Shown here: positions 1 through 8,641 of the stretch, piece by piece
How positions within the stretch are numbered: position 1 is the stretch's first letter
How the letters are laid out: every line of letters begins with the position of its first letter
Assembly: GCA_965208385.1 (NCBI GenBank)
Contig: CBDBOO010000081.1
Location: forward strand, 12,482 to 76,481
DNA length: 64,000 nt
Direction of reading: 5' to 3'
From: Endozoicomonas sp965208385
GTDB lineage: Bacteria; Pseudomonadota; Gammaproteobacteria; Pseudomonadales; Endozoicomonadaceae
Notes under the pieces: model-generated
Told to the model about the DNA's origin: nothing
Seen by the model: only the letters and a program-made list of their open reading frames with translations
Databases searched by the model: none
Made by a program: the position numbers and the translations under genes

Positions 1-675
1 TCCATAGTAACCGGACGTGGTAAGCGGGCTCTGGAAGATCATTTTGATGCCAACTATGAACTGGAGCATCAAATTGCCGGTACATCGAAAGAAGTACTGC
101 TGAGCGATATTCGTCGTGTTATTGGTGAATGCCGGTTTTCTTATACACGTCAGCGTGAAATGAAAGGGCTTGGTCATGCAATTTTATCAGGACAGACATT
201 GATTGGAGATCAGCCTTTTGGTGTGGTTCTGGCCGATGATCTTTGCATTAATCAGGATGGACCCGGTGTGCTGGAGCAAATGGCTGCACTGTATAAACAG
301 TTCCGCTGCAGTATTGTTGCCGTTCAGGAAGTTCCCGAAGATGAAGTGCATAAGTATGGGGTTATTTCTGGTCAGGCTATTTCAGACGATATTATTCGTG
401 TAGATCATATGGTTGAAAAGCCTGCAGCCAAAGATGCCCCGAGTAATCTGGCTATTATTGGCCGCTATATTCTGACACCGGATATCTTTGATCTGATTGG
501 TGAAGTAGAACCCGGTAAAGGCGGAGAAATCCAGATTACCGATGCATTAATGAAACAGGCCCAGCAAGGGTGTGTTCTGGCCTATAAATTTAAAGGCCGC
601 CGCTTCGACTGTGGCAGTATCGAAGGCTTTATTGAAGCAACCAATTATTGCTATGAGAATTTATTTAAAAAATAA
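1..675 (+). CDS. galU: UTP--glucose-1-phosphate uridylyltransferase, 3' part
   Basis: The frame is open from the first base of the window, so the 5' end lies outside. The visible 224 codons cover the C-terminal two thirds of a GalU-type nucleotidyltransferase, including the VLADDL stretch that binds metal and sugar nucleotide, a VEKP motif, and the conserved end with RFDCGS. The family makes UDP-glucose from UTP and glucose-1-phosphate in the cytoplasm, for exopolysaccharide and LPS sugars. An internal ATG at 160 is not the start, because conserved sequence continues upstream of it. The next genes are also polysaccharide-type, so a small surface-sugar cluster is plausible. Identification is firm. 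Confidence 0.95.
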   Translation, partial: SIVTGRGKRALEDHFDANYELEHQIAGTSKEVLLSDIRRVIGECRFSYTRQREMKGLGHAILSGQTLIGDQPFGVVLADDLCINQDGPGVLEQMAALYKQFRCSIVAVQEVPEDEVHKYGVISGQAISDDIIRVDHMVEKPAAKDAPSNLAIIGRYILTPDIFDLIGEVEPGKGGEIQITDALMKQAQQGCVLAYKFKGRRFDCGSIEGFIEATNYCYENLFKK

Positions 676-744
676 TTAATGGTTTGTCATGGCGTTGTAT
701 TGCTTCGTCATGGCAACTTTCTTGTTTTCAGTTCTCGCCGTCAT

Positions 745-1310
745 TGCTCTCACTATGCTGTCATTCCGGGCTTGACCCGGAATCCATCTTTCCCCGCCGT
801 TATTCCGGGCTTGATCCGGAATCCATCTTCCAGTCTTGAATAATGCTCTGGCTTCACATTCCTGTGTTTTGGATTCCGTGGTCCCACACGGAATGACGGT
901 GTGGGTGTGGCAAGTTCGGATTCATTTTTGCTGTCATGCTAAAGATCCACGTCATCATTCCTAATCCCTCCGCCGTCATTCTCAATTCCCGCCGCTGTCA
1001 TTCCGGGCTCCACCGCCGTCATTCCGGGCTCCACCGCTGTCATTCCGGGCTCCACCGCCGTCATTCCGGGCTCCGACCCGGAATCCATCTTCCAGTCTTG
1101 AACAATGCTCAGGCTTCACATCCCTGTGTAGTGGATTCCGTGGTCCCACACGGAATGACGGCGGTGAGAGCGGCAAGTCTGGAATACTCTCGCATAACCC
1201 TCTGTCATTCCTGAATTCCCGCCGTCATTCCGGGCTTGATCCGGAACCCATCTTTCCCCGCCGTCATTCCGGGCTTGACCCGGAATCCATCTTTCAGGCT
1301 TGAGTAACAC
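745..1310. repeat. array of dispersed palindromic repeats (ATTCCGGGCTTGACCCGGAAT type)
   Basis: The gap after galU has no credible gene. It is filled with imperfect copies of a palindrome that folds as ATTCCGGG-loop-CCCGGAAT, joined by linkers such as a TTCCGTGG...CACACGGAA hairpin. Between about 1002 and 1075 a short 'CATTCCGGGCTCCACCGC' unit is iterated head to tail. The block around 1060-1222 recurs nearly unchanged at 2940-3100. Short open frames here are by-products of the repeats. Similar palindromic intergenic repeats are known from many proteobacteria; their role here is not shown. Confidence 0.85.
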
Positions 1311-1395
1311 CCTGATTCAGTGCGGTGCTTATTTCCCTTCGTATCAATAATCTGTAATCTTGTTCTCAAATAAAAATAAGGTTTCTTGGCTTCAG

Positions 1396-2148
1396 ATGAT
1401 CGACATCCATAACCATATTATTCCGGGAATAGACGATGGCGCCAGTACGTTGGAAGATTCCATTGCACTTCTGAGGCTTGCCGTGTCGGATGGAATTCAG
1501 CGATTGGTGTGTACGCCTCATATGCATCCCGGGCGTTATAATAATGATACGGATACTATTCGCCCTGCATTTGATCGCCTTGTTAAACATATTAATAACA
1601 TTGATTTGCCAATAGAGCTGGCTATGGCGGCGGAAGTGCGTATCAGTGATGAGTTTATGTTCCAGTTGAAGAAAAATAAGGTGCCCAGATTAGGTCAATG
1701 GGAAGGCAGTGATGTGGTGCTTCTGGAAATGCCTCATCAACAGATTCCGGTGGGAATTGAAAACCTCCTGGGCTGGTTGGAAAAGCAGAATGTTCGAGCC
1801 GTTATTGCGCACCCTGAAAGAAATAAAGAGGTCATGCGTTATCCGGAAAGGGCTTTAAAACTGGCAGAAAGAGGTGCCTTGTTTCAGTTAACTGCTGGTT
1901 CGATAGCAGGACACTTTGGCCATTCGGCACAGACTTCTGCTCGATGGTTACTGGATCATGAACTGGTGCGGTTTGTGGCTTCCGATGCTCATAATATAAA
2001 ACATCGCCCTCCTGCAATGAGGGCTGCGTCGGCCGTGCTGGATGAGTGGTTTGATGCGAGTTTACGAAAACAGCTGACTGACAACTACCCTCATCAGTTA
2101 ACCGCCTGTTTATTTGGCCGTGTTTGTATGGAGAAAACAGGTGAATAA
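1396..2148 (+). CDS. CpsB/CapC-type PHP-fold tyrosine phosphatase
   Basis: The protein of about 250 residues begins MIDIHNHIIPGIDDGA, the N-terminal metal-binding motif (D-x-H-x-H) of the CpsB/CapC/YwqE polymerase-histidinol-phosphatase family. Further likely metal ligands are in VCTPHMHPG, AVIAHPERN and FVASDAHN. These enzymes remove phosphate from tyrosine kinases that control capsule or exopolysaccharide chain length. The ATG at 1396 is preferred because the family starts there; a TTG at 1360 would only add residues unlike the family. The next gene overlaps its stop by 8 nt, implying translational coupling. GalU lies upstream, which fits a polysaccharide role. Family call is secure, substrate is inferred. 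Confidence 0.9.
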   Translation: MIDIHNHIIPGIDDGASTLEDSIALLRLAVSDGIQRLVCTPHMHPGRYNNDTDTIRPAFDRLVKHINNIDLPIELAMAAEVRISDEFMFQLKKNKVPRLGQWEGSDVVLLEMPHQQIPVGIENLLGWLEKQNVRAVIAHPERNKEVMRYPERALKLAERGALFQLTAGSIAGHFGHSAQTSARWLLDHELVRFVASDAHNIKHRPPAMRAASAVLDEWFDASLRKQLTDNYPHQLTACLFGRVCMEKTGE

Positions 2149-2845
2149 AACCATAAATGGACGTTTTCTGGTTAAATTATCGGTGGTTTTAGCGATATTG
2201 GTGCTGCTGTTTTTTGCAGGACGAAGTGCTTTTAATCTGGCTCTGGCGGGAGTCTATAACCACCAGACAAAAGAGTTTTTATCATTCTGGAAGGCAGAAA
2301 AGAATAAAAAACCGGATGATTTTAAACTGAACCCTGTTAACTACCGTGCGGCACTGAGGGGGGCAGAAAAAGGAATTACACTGTTGCCTGATTCTCCCGA
2401 ACAGTGGGTGTTAAAAGCCAGGGTGCAGTTATGGGGATTGCAGCATAATTTACTGGGTGGTGATAAGGGCGCAGATTCCCCTCTGCTGATAACCTGGCAG
2501 CAGGCCATTGCTCTAAGACCTGCCTGGCCCTATGCCTGGTCAGATTATGCCATGGCTCGTGCACAGTTATCATTGATTGATGACGCGTTTGAATCTGCAT
2601 TGTTTAAAGCTAACCAGTTAGGGCCATGGGAAAAACGTGTGCTTATTAATTCTGCGACCCTGGGGCTTCATTATAAAGGCTGGTTAAGTGAGGCATTGCA
2701 GAATGAATTAACCGACAGTCTTCGTCGCCTATCAACACTCTATCCGCGCAATGCCCTGACACTTGCCCGGAAATATGACAGTGTACTTCTGGTTTGCAGC
2801 TGGCTGGATAAACCTGAGAAGGTTAAAGATTGCCGAGATGGCTGA
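2141..2845 (+). CDS. membrane-anchored polysaccharide-biosynthesis-type protein (VpsP-like)
   Basis: The GTG at 2141 is chosen because GGAG (2130-2133) lies 7 nt upstream and because it overlaps the end of the phosphatase gene. The product of about 234 residues has one N-terminal transmembrane segment (about residues 10-32) followed by a soluble helical domain. Within it, phrases such as ALRPAWPYAWSDYAMA look like tetratricopeptide-type helices. Proteins of this layout sit in exopolysaccharide loci of marine gammaproteobacteria (VpsP family), and coupling to a CapC-type phosphatase agrees. The family assignment is from recall and is tentative. Downstream is another palindromic repeat block. 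Confidence 0.6.
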   Translation: MNKTINGRFLVKLSVVLAILVLLFFAGRSAFNLALAGVYNHQTKEFLSFWKAEKNKKPDDFKLNPVNYRAALRGAEKGITLLPDSPEQWVLKARVQLWGLQHNLLGGDKGADSPLLITWQQAIALRPAWPYAWSDYAMARAQLSLIDDAFESALFKANQLGPWEKRVLINSATLGLHYKGWLSEALQNELTDSLRRLSTLYPRNALTLARKYDSVLLVCSWLDKPEKVKDCRDG

Positions 2846-2879
2846 TTCGGTTTTATCTCGCTGTTATGTCGGGGCTCTG

Positions 2880-3300
2880 CCGTCATTTAGAGCCCCCGCC
2901 GTCATTCCGGGCTTGATCCGGAACCCATCTTTCCCCACCGTCATTCCGGGCTCCGACCCGGAATCCATCTTCCGGTCTTGAACAATGCTCAGGCTTCACA
3001 TCCCTGTGTAGTGGATTCCGTGGTCCCACACGGAATGACGGCGGTGAGAGCGGCAAGTCTGGAATACTCTCGCATAACCTTCTGTCATTCCTGAATTGCC
3101 GTCGTCATTCCTGAATTCCCGTCGTCATTCTTAAATTCCCGTCGTCATTCCGGGCTTGATCCGGAATCCATCTTTTCCCGCCGTCATTCCGGGCTCCGAC
3201 CCGGAATCCATCTTCCAATCTTGAATAATGCTTAGGCTTCACATCCCCGTGTAGTGGGTTCCGTGATCCACACGAAATAACGGCGTTAAAAATCATTCAT
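2880..3300. repeat. second palindromic repeat array, with a near-copy of the first
   Basis: The segment of about 2940-3100 matches 1060-1222 at an offset of 1880 bp with only a few differences, and further ATTCCGGG/CCCGGAAT palindromes follow to about 3290. The capC-vpsP pair is thus flanked by direct repeats. No gene is visible. Confidence 0.85.
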
Positions 3301-3313
3301 CAAAAAAGCAGAG

Positions 3314-4510
3314 CTATTTAATACAGAACCTGAATGTCTTCCATGACGGAATCGCGGCCAGCAGAGAGCCCAGAATCAGTACCATCAAAACCCAGATAAA
3401 CTCATCGAGCAGTAATTGTTCACTGGTTACCATGTTTTGCAGGTTTTCCGGAAACCAGGACGGTAGATTGCTCATCAACAAAAAGTAAACCAAACCACCG
3501 GTAATCAGTGCGGCCAGAATAAGCAGCAGTGGTTCGAGAATACCCAGCAATACAACCTGCCATGGTCGTGCGCCCAGCAGGTGAAGCAGTTCAATTTCTT
3601 CCTGTTGCTCGTTCAGGTTGGCAGTAACTGTAAAAAACACGGTGATCAATGCCATAAAGAAACTCATAACCGCCATTGAAAGCATCAGATGTCCGAACAT
3701 CACTGTATATTTATGAAGCTTTTCAAGCTCCTTGGCAGGGATGGCTACAGAAACCATATCCATTTCTGTTGAAAACATATTTTCCATGGCAAACAGCGCC
3801 TGTCGGTGACGCAGACGTGTCAGAACGAGATTGATGGTTTCAGGCGGAGACCATTTTGGCGGTGGATTTTCAAGGCGGGAAGAACGCGCCTGATAAAGTC
3901 CTTTCAGAGGGACAATGATTGAGCTATCAAGCGTGCTGTCAGTAACGGCCAGTATTCCGGTGATGGTAAATACCGTGGGGTATTCATCACTGGCGCGGGG
4001 TTCAAAACCTGCCGCAATGGTGAGCTGTTCTCCAACCCGGTAGCCACGTTCTGCGGCAACTGTGGCTCCGAGTACGGCTTCCATAGGAGCTGTGAAGGTT
4101 GCACCGACATCAAACTCCAGGGGTTCTGCTTTTTCGCCGTTGTATGATTTAAACAGATGACTGTTGCTGCCTATGACGGTAATTCCCCGGTGACTTTCAC
4201 CAAAAGCCATGGGGATGGCACTGGCCACTTCCGGGTTGTTAATGAGTTTTTTATAGAGTTTGTCGCTGATGGCCGGGGGAGGCGAACCAATTTGTAGCAG
4301 TCCAAAGGCCACCAGGTGAGAAGGGTTTGATGGTCCTCCGATAATCAGGTCTGCCTGGGATGCGATTCGTCCCATGGAAGACTGCAACTGCCATCTCAAG
4401 TTGGACACCATGAGTAACAGCAGGATGCCCACAGACAAGGCAATAAAGGATACCCAGGTTGTTGAGCCACGGTGCGCCAGGCTTTTAAGGGCAAGAGGCA
4501 GAATTACCAT
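3314..4510 (-). CDS. ABC transporter permease, FtsX/MacB-like
   Basis: The 398-residue protein has a transmembrane segment at about residues 17-38, a large periplasmic domain, then three C-terminal helices (about 270-395), which is the FtsX-type permease layout. The N-terminal region contains ADLIIGGPSNP and AMAFGESHRG-like segments, as in the permease of the Pseudomonas aeruginosa PA4063-PA4066 zinc-responsive locus. Its ATG overlaps the stop of the ATPase gene by 7 nt. Together they form an MacB-type ABC system. Substrate is unknown; a link to zinc homeostasis is inferred from the operon partner ZrgA. It is the last gene of the operon. Confidence 0.85.
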   Translation of the reverse strand: MVILPLALKSLAHRGSTTWVSFIALSVGILLLLMVSNLRWQLQSSMGRIASQADLIIGGPSNPSHLVAFGLLQIGSPPPAISDKLYKKLINNPEVASAIPMAFGESHRGITVIGSNSHLFKSYNGEKAEPLEFDVGATFTAPMEAVLGATVAAERGYRVGEQLTIAAGFEPRASDEYPTVFTITGILAVTDSTLDSSIIVPLKGLYQARSSRLENPPPKWSPPETINLVLTRLRHRQALFAMENMFSTEMDMVSVAIPAKELEKLHKYTVMFGHLMLSMAVMSFFMALITVFFTVTANLNEQQEEIELLHLLGARPWQVVLLGILEPLLLILAALITGGLVYFLLMSNLPSWFPENLQNMVTSEQLLLDEFIWVLMVLILGSLLAAIPSWKTFRFCIK

Positions 4511-5208
4511 ATAGGGTTGGCCTCCAGGACCGGGTTGATATCAGCCATGGAAAGTACCCGGTCGAATCCCGGGTATTCGTCCTGTGTGATGCAGACAAGT
4601 GTTGTGCCGGTTTCCCTGGCGGTGGACAGTAGCAGGTCGTAAACGGTTTTACTGCTGAGTCTATCCAGGGAGGCTGCAGGTTCATCGGCAAGAATCAAGT
4701 CCGGAGCGCCAATCAGGCCTCTGGCTATGGCGACCCTCTGTTGCAATCCGGTACTGAGAAATCGGGTGCAGAGTCGAAGCCTGGTTGGGTCTTCCAGTTT
4801 CAGTTTCGCCATGAGGGAAAACGCTTCATATTCCTCTGTAGTGCCACTGTCTTTGAGATGAAGGCTGCGCACTGCTGAAAAACGACAGGGCAATAGTATG
4901 TTTTCGATCGCCGGAAGATAAGGAAGCAGCCTGGGATTCTGAAAGATAAAACCAATGTGGTCAGCACGAAACTGGTCGCGCTGGGTTAAGGACATCTCCC
5001 GGAGGTTTTGCTGTAAAACCATCAGTTGCCCGGAATCCGGTTTTAACAAGCCCGACAAGAGTTTCAACAGCAGGGTTTTTCCCGAGCCATTGGTTCCCCT
5101 TATTAGCACCCTTTCTCCCTGCTGAATCTTCAGCTCGGGCACTTCCAGACACGTCCTGCCTTTAACCAGAAGCCGTAGCTCTCTGGCATCAACGGCCCAT
5201 TTTCCCAT
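4504..5208 (-). CDS. ABC transporter ATP-binding protein
   Basis: The 234-residue ATPase carries Walker A GTNGSGKT (residues 38-45), a Q-loop FIFQNPRLLPY, a slightly degenerate signature LSTGLQQ (151-157) and Walker B LILADEP (171-177), with VCITQDE where the switch histidine normally lies. The loss of the usual histidine there is worth noting. It belongs to the MacB/LolD-like class that pairs with FtsX-type permeases. It starts 20 nt inside the upstream zrgA-like gene and overlaps the downstream permease by 7 nt, so the three are translated as a coupled unit. Confidence 0.9.
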   Translation of the reverse strand: MGKWAVDARELRLLVKGRTCLEVPELKIQQGERVLIRGTNGSGKTLLLKLLSGLLKPDSGQLMVLQQNLREMSLTQRDQFRADHIGFIFQNPRLLPYLPAIENILLPCRFSAVRSLHLKDSGTTEEYEAFSLMAKLKLEDPTRLRLCTRFLSTGLQQRVAIARGLIGAPDLILADEPAASLDRLSSKTVYDLLLSTARETGTTLVCITQDEYPGFDRVLSMADINPVLEANPIW

Positions 5209-5752
5209 CCATTTCCACCTGGTTCTGAAGTTTTATATGAGGCTTGCTGGTGCTGAGCATTTGCTTGTCCTGCCAGTACTCACTGGATACCCATGCGTTA
5301 ATTTCCAGCAACCCCGGAATAGCGTCCATAAAATACAGTTCAACCGTTTTCAAGTGTTCAGGCTTCTGGCACTGATAATGTAGGTAACCATGGATTTCCG
5401 GGGATGATACGTCGGTGTTGGAAAATTCATCGGTATTGGCTGTATCAGATTGTTGGAAAAAACGCTGACTTATCAGCTGACATTCGGCACGGCTGTCAGG
5501 TTTGGCCAGTCGTTTTGCCGTACGCAGGGATTCCAATAGCTGAGCATGATTATTTCCCCGGGAAACATGGGATATGGCAATGGCGGGCAGGTTGAAAAAC
5601 AGACTGAGTGACTTGTTATCCATACTCAGGTCAATGGTGGCTGCGGCAGGTTCAAAGGCTCTGTGAAGAATGGGTTTGGCCTCTGTTTCCACTGCTGCCA
5701 TGAGTGGGGGATTGGCCAGTAAAATGGCAATGGCCAGTGCGGGTAATTTCAT
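5189..5752 (-). CDS. ZrgA-like zinc-uptake protein (DUF2796)
   Basis: The 187-residue protein has a signal peptide (cleavage near LMAAVE, about residue 19-21) and a periplasmic domain resembling DUF2796/ZrgA: FEPAAATIDLSMDNKSLSLFFNLPA, then a C-terminal HYQC and a paired ELYFMDAIPGLLEI strand. Unlike many ZrgA proteins it has no long histidine-rich linker, only scattered histidines. In Pseudomonas, DUF2796 proteins are encoded with an ABC ATPase and permease and induced by zinc starvation. Here it overlaps the protease gene upstream by 4 nt and the ATPase downstream by 20 nt. No convincing Zur operator was recognised upstream of the operon. The function in metal handling is inferred from family and context. 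Confidence 0.7.
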   Translation of the reverse strand: MKLPALAIAILLANPPLMAAVETEAKPILHRAFEPAAATIDLSMDNKSLSLFFNLPAIAISHVSRGNNHAQLLESLRTAKRLAKPDSRAECQLISQRFFQQSDTANTDEFSNTDVSSPEIHGYLHYQCQKPEHLKTVELYFMDAIPGLLEINAWVSSEYWQDKQMLSTSKPHIKLQNQVEMDGKMGR

Positions 5753-6304
5753 TCTTTGTCAGCCTTTGATTGAAGATAGGTTCTGGCAGAGTCAACCAGA
5801 ACGGTGTCGGAAAGAAAGTTACGCCCTATCAACAGCTGTTGTGGAAAGTTGCTGCGATTGATCAGAGAGGTTTCAACAAACTGAAGTTGTTTACCCACCT
5901 TTATGGTATTGCCTACCACGGGTCGTTCCGCAGGCGGCCCCTTGTGGGTTATGACCCGTATTACCCGGTTCACCGGTTGATGCATGGAAACCCGGGTACC
6001 ACTTTCTCTGTGAATAAAATCATAATAAACCCAGCGCTTTCCCTGACGGTTCATATACATGCGGATTTCGCTGGCATCCAGAGCGGTGGTGGTGGCTCCG
6101 GTATCGATCAGGGCTTTGACTTTGAGGTTTTTGAGATTAACCAGACTGGCTTCTTCATAAATGCCGAAAATGGTTTTTTTTGGTATCACACAGGCAGTCG
6201 GTGTTGGACACCGGATTTGAATAAACCGCATCTGAATAAACCGCATCTGAATTAAAGAACGGCATAAACAGGATGCCGAATGCCAGGAGAGTCTGCTGCT
6301 TCAC
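5749..6304 (-). pseudogene. retropepsin-like aspartic protease (COG4067 type), frameshifted at an A8 tract
   Basis: The main open frame ends at 5749 and holds the catalytic motif VKALIDTGATTTALDA, typical of the RimK-linked 'ATP-dependent zinc protease' family. Upstream, in another frame from GTG 6304, lies a signal peptide (KQQTLLAFGILFMPFF) that runs through DTKK and stops. The two frames meet at eight A residues (6174-6181 on the minus strand). Deleting one A would join DTKK directly to TIFGIYEEASLV, the normal family N-terminus. The nearby ATG 6246 gives a start without export signal. This may be a pseudogene, a slippage-controlled gene or a base-calling error. First gene of the zinc-type operon. 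Confidence 0.75.
6220..6249. repeat. 15-bp tandem duplication in protease leader
   Basis: AATAAACCGCATCTG occurs twice without gap (6220-6234 and 6235-6249). It adds five residues to the segment after the signal peptide and creates the two in-frame ATGs seen in the downstream frame. Confidence 0.9.
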
Positions 6305-6429
6305 TAAGCTCAAAGTGATCGATTCCGGTGATGGCTTACTTCAGATATCGGGCTTTGAGCTTAAACATTGAAAGATATGCATTGCCGGTAAACAGGGACT
6401 TTCTTGGAATACCCGGCAATGCATTGGCT

Positions 6430-7560
6430 TCAGTTATTGATAATCTGTGGACGGTTGCCCACAAGGCCTTTTAAAGTGACTTTTTTGCCATCGCGTAAAA
6501 TCTGCATGGATAATGTCTGCCCCGGCGAAATCTGGGCAACCATATTCATAACCTTACGACCATCACTGGTACTTTGACCATTAATACCGGTTAGAATATC
6601 GCCCCTCTGTAATCCTGCGAGATCGGCAGGCCCTCCTTTATACACACCGGAAATAAGAATGCCCACATCGGGTGTTACATTAAATGCCTTGGCCAGAGGT
6701 GTACTCAGCGGTTGTGATTCAATGCCAAGCCAGCCTCGAACCACCCGGCCGTATTTAATAATGGATGACATGACAAAGTTGGCCATGTTGGAAGGAATGG
6801 CAAATCCCACGCCTTCGTTACCACCGCCCCGGGAAAAAAGCAGGGTGCTTATACCAATCAGATCACCGTAGGCATTAACCAGGGCGCCACCGGAATTACC
6901 AATATTGATGGCCGCATCGGTCTGGATAAAATCTTCGTAGGTGTTCAGGGCAAGATCATTTCTACCGGTGGCACTGATAATCCCCATGGTGACTGTCTGA
7001 CCCAGACCAAAGGGGTTGCCTATGGCCAGAACCACATCGCCAATCTCTGCTTTGCTGGAATCCACCAGGGTGATATGGGGCAGGTTTTTCAGATTAATCC
7101 GCAGCACGGCCAGATCGGTTTCAGGATCAACCCCCACAATGGAGGCGGCGATTTCCCGACCATCGCGCAAGGCAATAATAATACGGTCGGCTCCCTGGAT
7201 AACATGGTTGTTGGTTAGAATATAACCGTCAGGGCTGACGATGACACCGGAACCCAGGCTGGTTTCCACTCTGCCATTACGATTACTGTTGTCAGAAAGA
7301 GGGGATTGTTCGGACGAACTGCCTTGTCTCTGGATCAGTGTTTTGGTGGAAATATTCACCACTGCGGGTGTCGCCTTTTTTACCGCAGAGCTATAGGATA
7401 CCTGACCGCTCAGGTTGAATACCCTGCCGCTTTTTTCCAATAGTCGATTCCGGCTATCTTCCGATATGCCTGCCAGTTCCGGCTGAAACAGTAAAATTAA
7501 AAGACCTGCCAGAACCCCGAATAGAATGGGCAGGCCGACTGTCTTCAGCAGTTTTCTCAT
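6430..7560 (-). CDS. degS: DegS/AlgW-type periplasmic serine protease
   Basis: The 376-residue protein has one N-terminal membrane anchor (about residues 8-26), a trypsin-like domain with catalytic His119 (LTNNHV), Asp149 (DPETDLAVL) and Ser223 (GNSGGA), and a single C-terminal PDZ domain (about 270-370). One PDZ plus an anchor marks DegS/AlgW, not the two-PDZ DegP/DegQ. The family cleaves the anti-sigma factor RseA/MucA on envelope stress and so releases sigma-E. It is transcribed alone; the preceding gap carries a short repeat array. Identification is strong; the choice between the names degS and algW is conventional. Confidence 0.93.
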   Translation of the reverse strand: MRKLLKTVGLPILFGVLAGLLILLFQPELAGISEDSRNRLLEKSGRVFNLSGQVSYSSAVKKATPAVVNISTKTLIQRQGSSSEQSPLSDNSNRNGRVETSLGSGVIVSPDGYILTNNHVIQGADRIIIALRDGREIAASIVGVDPETDLAVLRINLKNLPHITLVDSSKAEIGDVVLAIGNPFGLGQTVTMGIISATGRNDLALNTYEDFIQTDAAINIGNSGGALVNAYGDLIGISTLLFSRGGGNEGVGFAIPSNMANFVMSSIIKYGRVVRGWLGIESQPLSTPLAKAFNVTPDVGILISGVYKGGPADLAGLQRGDILTGINGQSTSDGRKVMNMVAQISPGQTLSMQILRDGKKVTLKGLVGNRPQIINN

Positions 7561-7574
7561 TGTGTATCCTTTTT

Positions 7575-7645
7575 CAGCAAGATCGTTTCAGCAAGATCGT
7601 TTTACCAAGATCGTTATAGCAGGACCGTTTTTAGCAGAATCGTTT
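7575..7645. repeat. five degenerate ~16-bp tandem units upstream of degS
   Basis: Variants of AGCAAGATCGTTT recur five times in a row (AGCAAGATCGTTT twice, then ACCAAGATCGTTA, AGCAGGACCGTTT and AGCAGAATCGTTT). They fill the divergent intergenic region between degS (minus) and the Nif3-like gene (plus), where both promoters should lie. Confidence 0.8.
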
Positions 7646-7716
7646 GGTATTCAGGTTATAATCCTATCCTATTTGCTTAAAGGCAGTCACCATTTCCGAC
7701 TTAACAGGAGAGCCAT

Positions 7717-8478
7717 ATGGGTTTGACGCTGAATGAATTAATGACGCTTCTTGATCAGGAATTGCAGCCAGGCTTGTTTAAGGATTATTGCCCCAATGGC
7801 CTGCAGGTGGAAGGGCGCGCCCGAATACAGAAAATGGTTACCGGTGTGACAGCCTGTCAAAGCCTGATTGATGCGGCCATTGAACGTGAGGCTGACGCGG
7901 TACTGGTTCACCATGGCTATTTCTGGCGGGGTGAGAATTCAGCGATTACCGGGATGAAACGAAAGCGAATCGCATCTCTGCTGAAACATGATATCAGCCT
8001 GATTGCTTATCATCTGCCTTTGGATGCCCATACGACGCTGGGTAATAATGCTCAGCTGGCAGAGCTTATGGGCTGGCAAACCCGGGGCGGCATGGAACCT
8101 GGTAACAAGCTATCGGTGGGTAACTGGGGGAATACCTCAAAAGCGATCTCCCTGGATGAATTGGGTGCGGATATTGCCAGCAAACTGGGCAGGGAGCCAC
8201 TGATGATTTCTGGTGGCAATGATAAAATCAATTCCCTGGCCTGGTGCACAGGTGGAGCCCAGGGCATGATTGACCAGGCTCTGGCTTTGGGCGTTGATGC
8301 GTTTGTCAGCGGTGAAATTTCCGAATCCACTGTGCATTTTGCCAGGGAAAACGGTATTCATTATATCAGCGCCGGGCATCATGCCACTGAACGCTATGGT
8401 GTTCAGGCTCTGGCAGGATGGCTGGAACAGAAAACGGGTATTACGCATGAATTTGTAGATATTGATTCGCCGGTGTAA
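7717..8478 (+). CDS. Nif3-like dinuclear metal centre protein (YbgI family)
   Basis: The 253-residue protein matches the full length of the Nif3/YbgI family. It has the N-terminal LFKDYCPNGLQVEG, the metal-ligand motif VHHGYFW (about residues 68-74) and the C-terminal ISAGHHATERYGV, which supplies the second metal set. The family forms a hexameric toroid with a dinuclear metal site; its physiological reaction is still unsettled (annotated as GTP cyclohydrolase I type 2 homologue). The ATG at 7717 is preceded by an AGGAG-like site. It diverges from degS. Confidence 0.93.
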   Translation: MGLTLNELMTLLDQELQPGLFKDYCPNGLQVEGRARIQKMVTGVTACQSLIDAAIEREADAVLVHHGYFWRGENSAITGMKRKRIASLLKHDISLIAYHLPLDAHTTLGNNAQLAELMGWQTRGGMEPGNKLSVGNWGNTSKAISLDELGADIASKLGREPLMISGGNDKINSLAWCTGGAQGMIDQALALGVDAFVSGEISESTVHFARENGIHYISAGHHATERYGVQALAGWLEQKTGITHEFVDIDSPV

Positions 8479-8641
8479 TTCTACCGGCAAACGTGTTTAC
8501 TATTTTTGCGTCCCCGAAAAAGTCTGCCGGAGAAAACCAGCATATTTATATAAATAAACGGTATAGAGTTTAAATTTATTATTCTATTTAGGCTGCTAGT
8601 ATTCGAATCATATAAACCTCTATAGTTTCGGATCAGAAGGC

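Noticed and set aside
936..1310. Small open frames on both strands in the galU-capC gap
   Set aside because: They consist only of translated palindromic repeats (for example repeated HSGLHRR or GGARND).
6305..6429. Zur operator upstream of the ZrgA/ABC operon
   Set aside because: Expected from the zinc-regulated relatives, but I could not find a convincing palindrome by eye, so it is not claimed.
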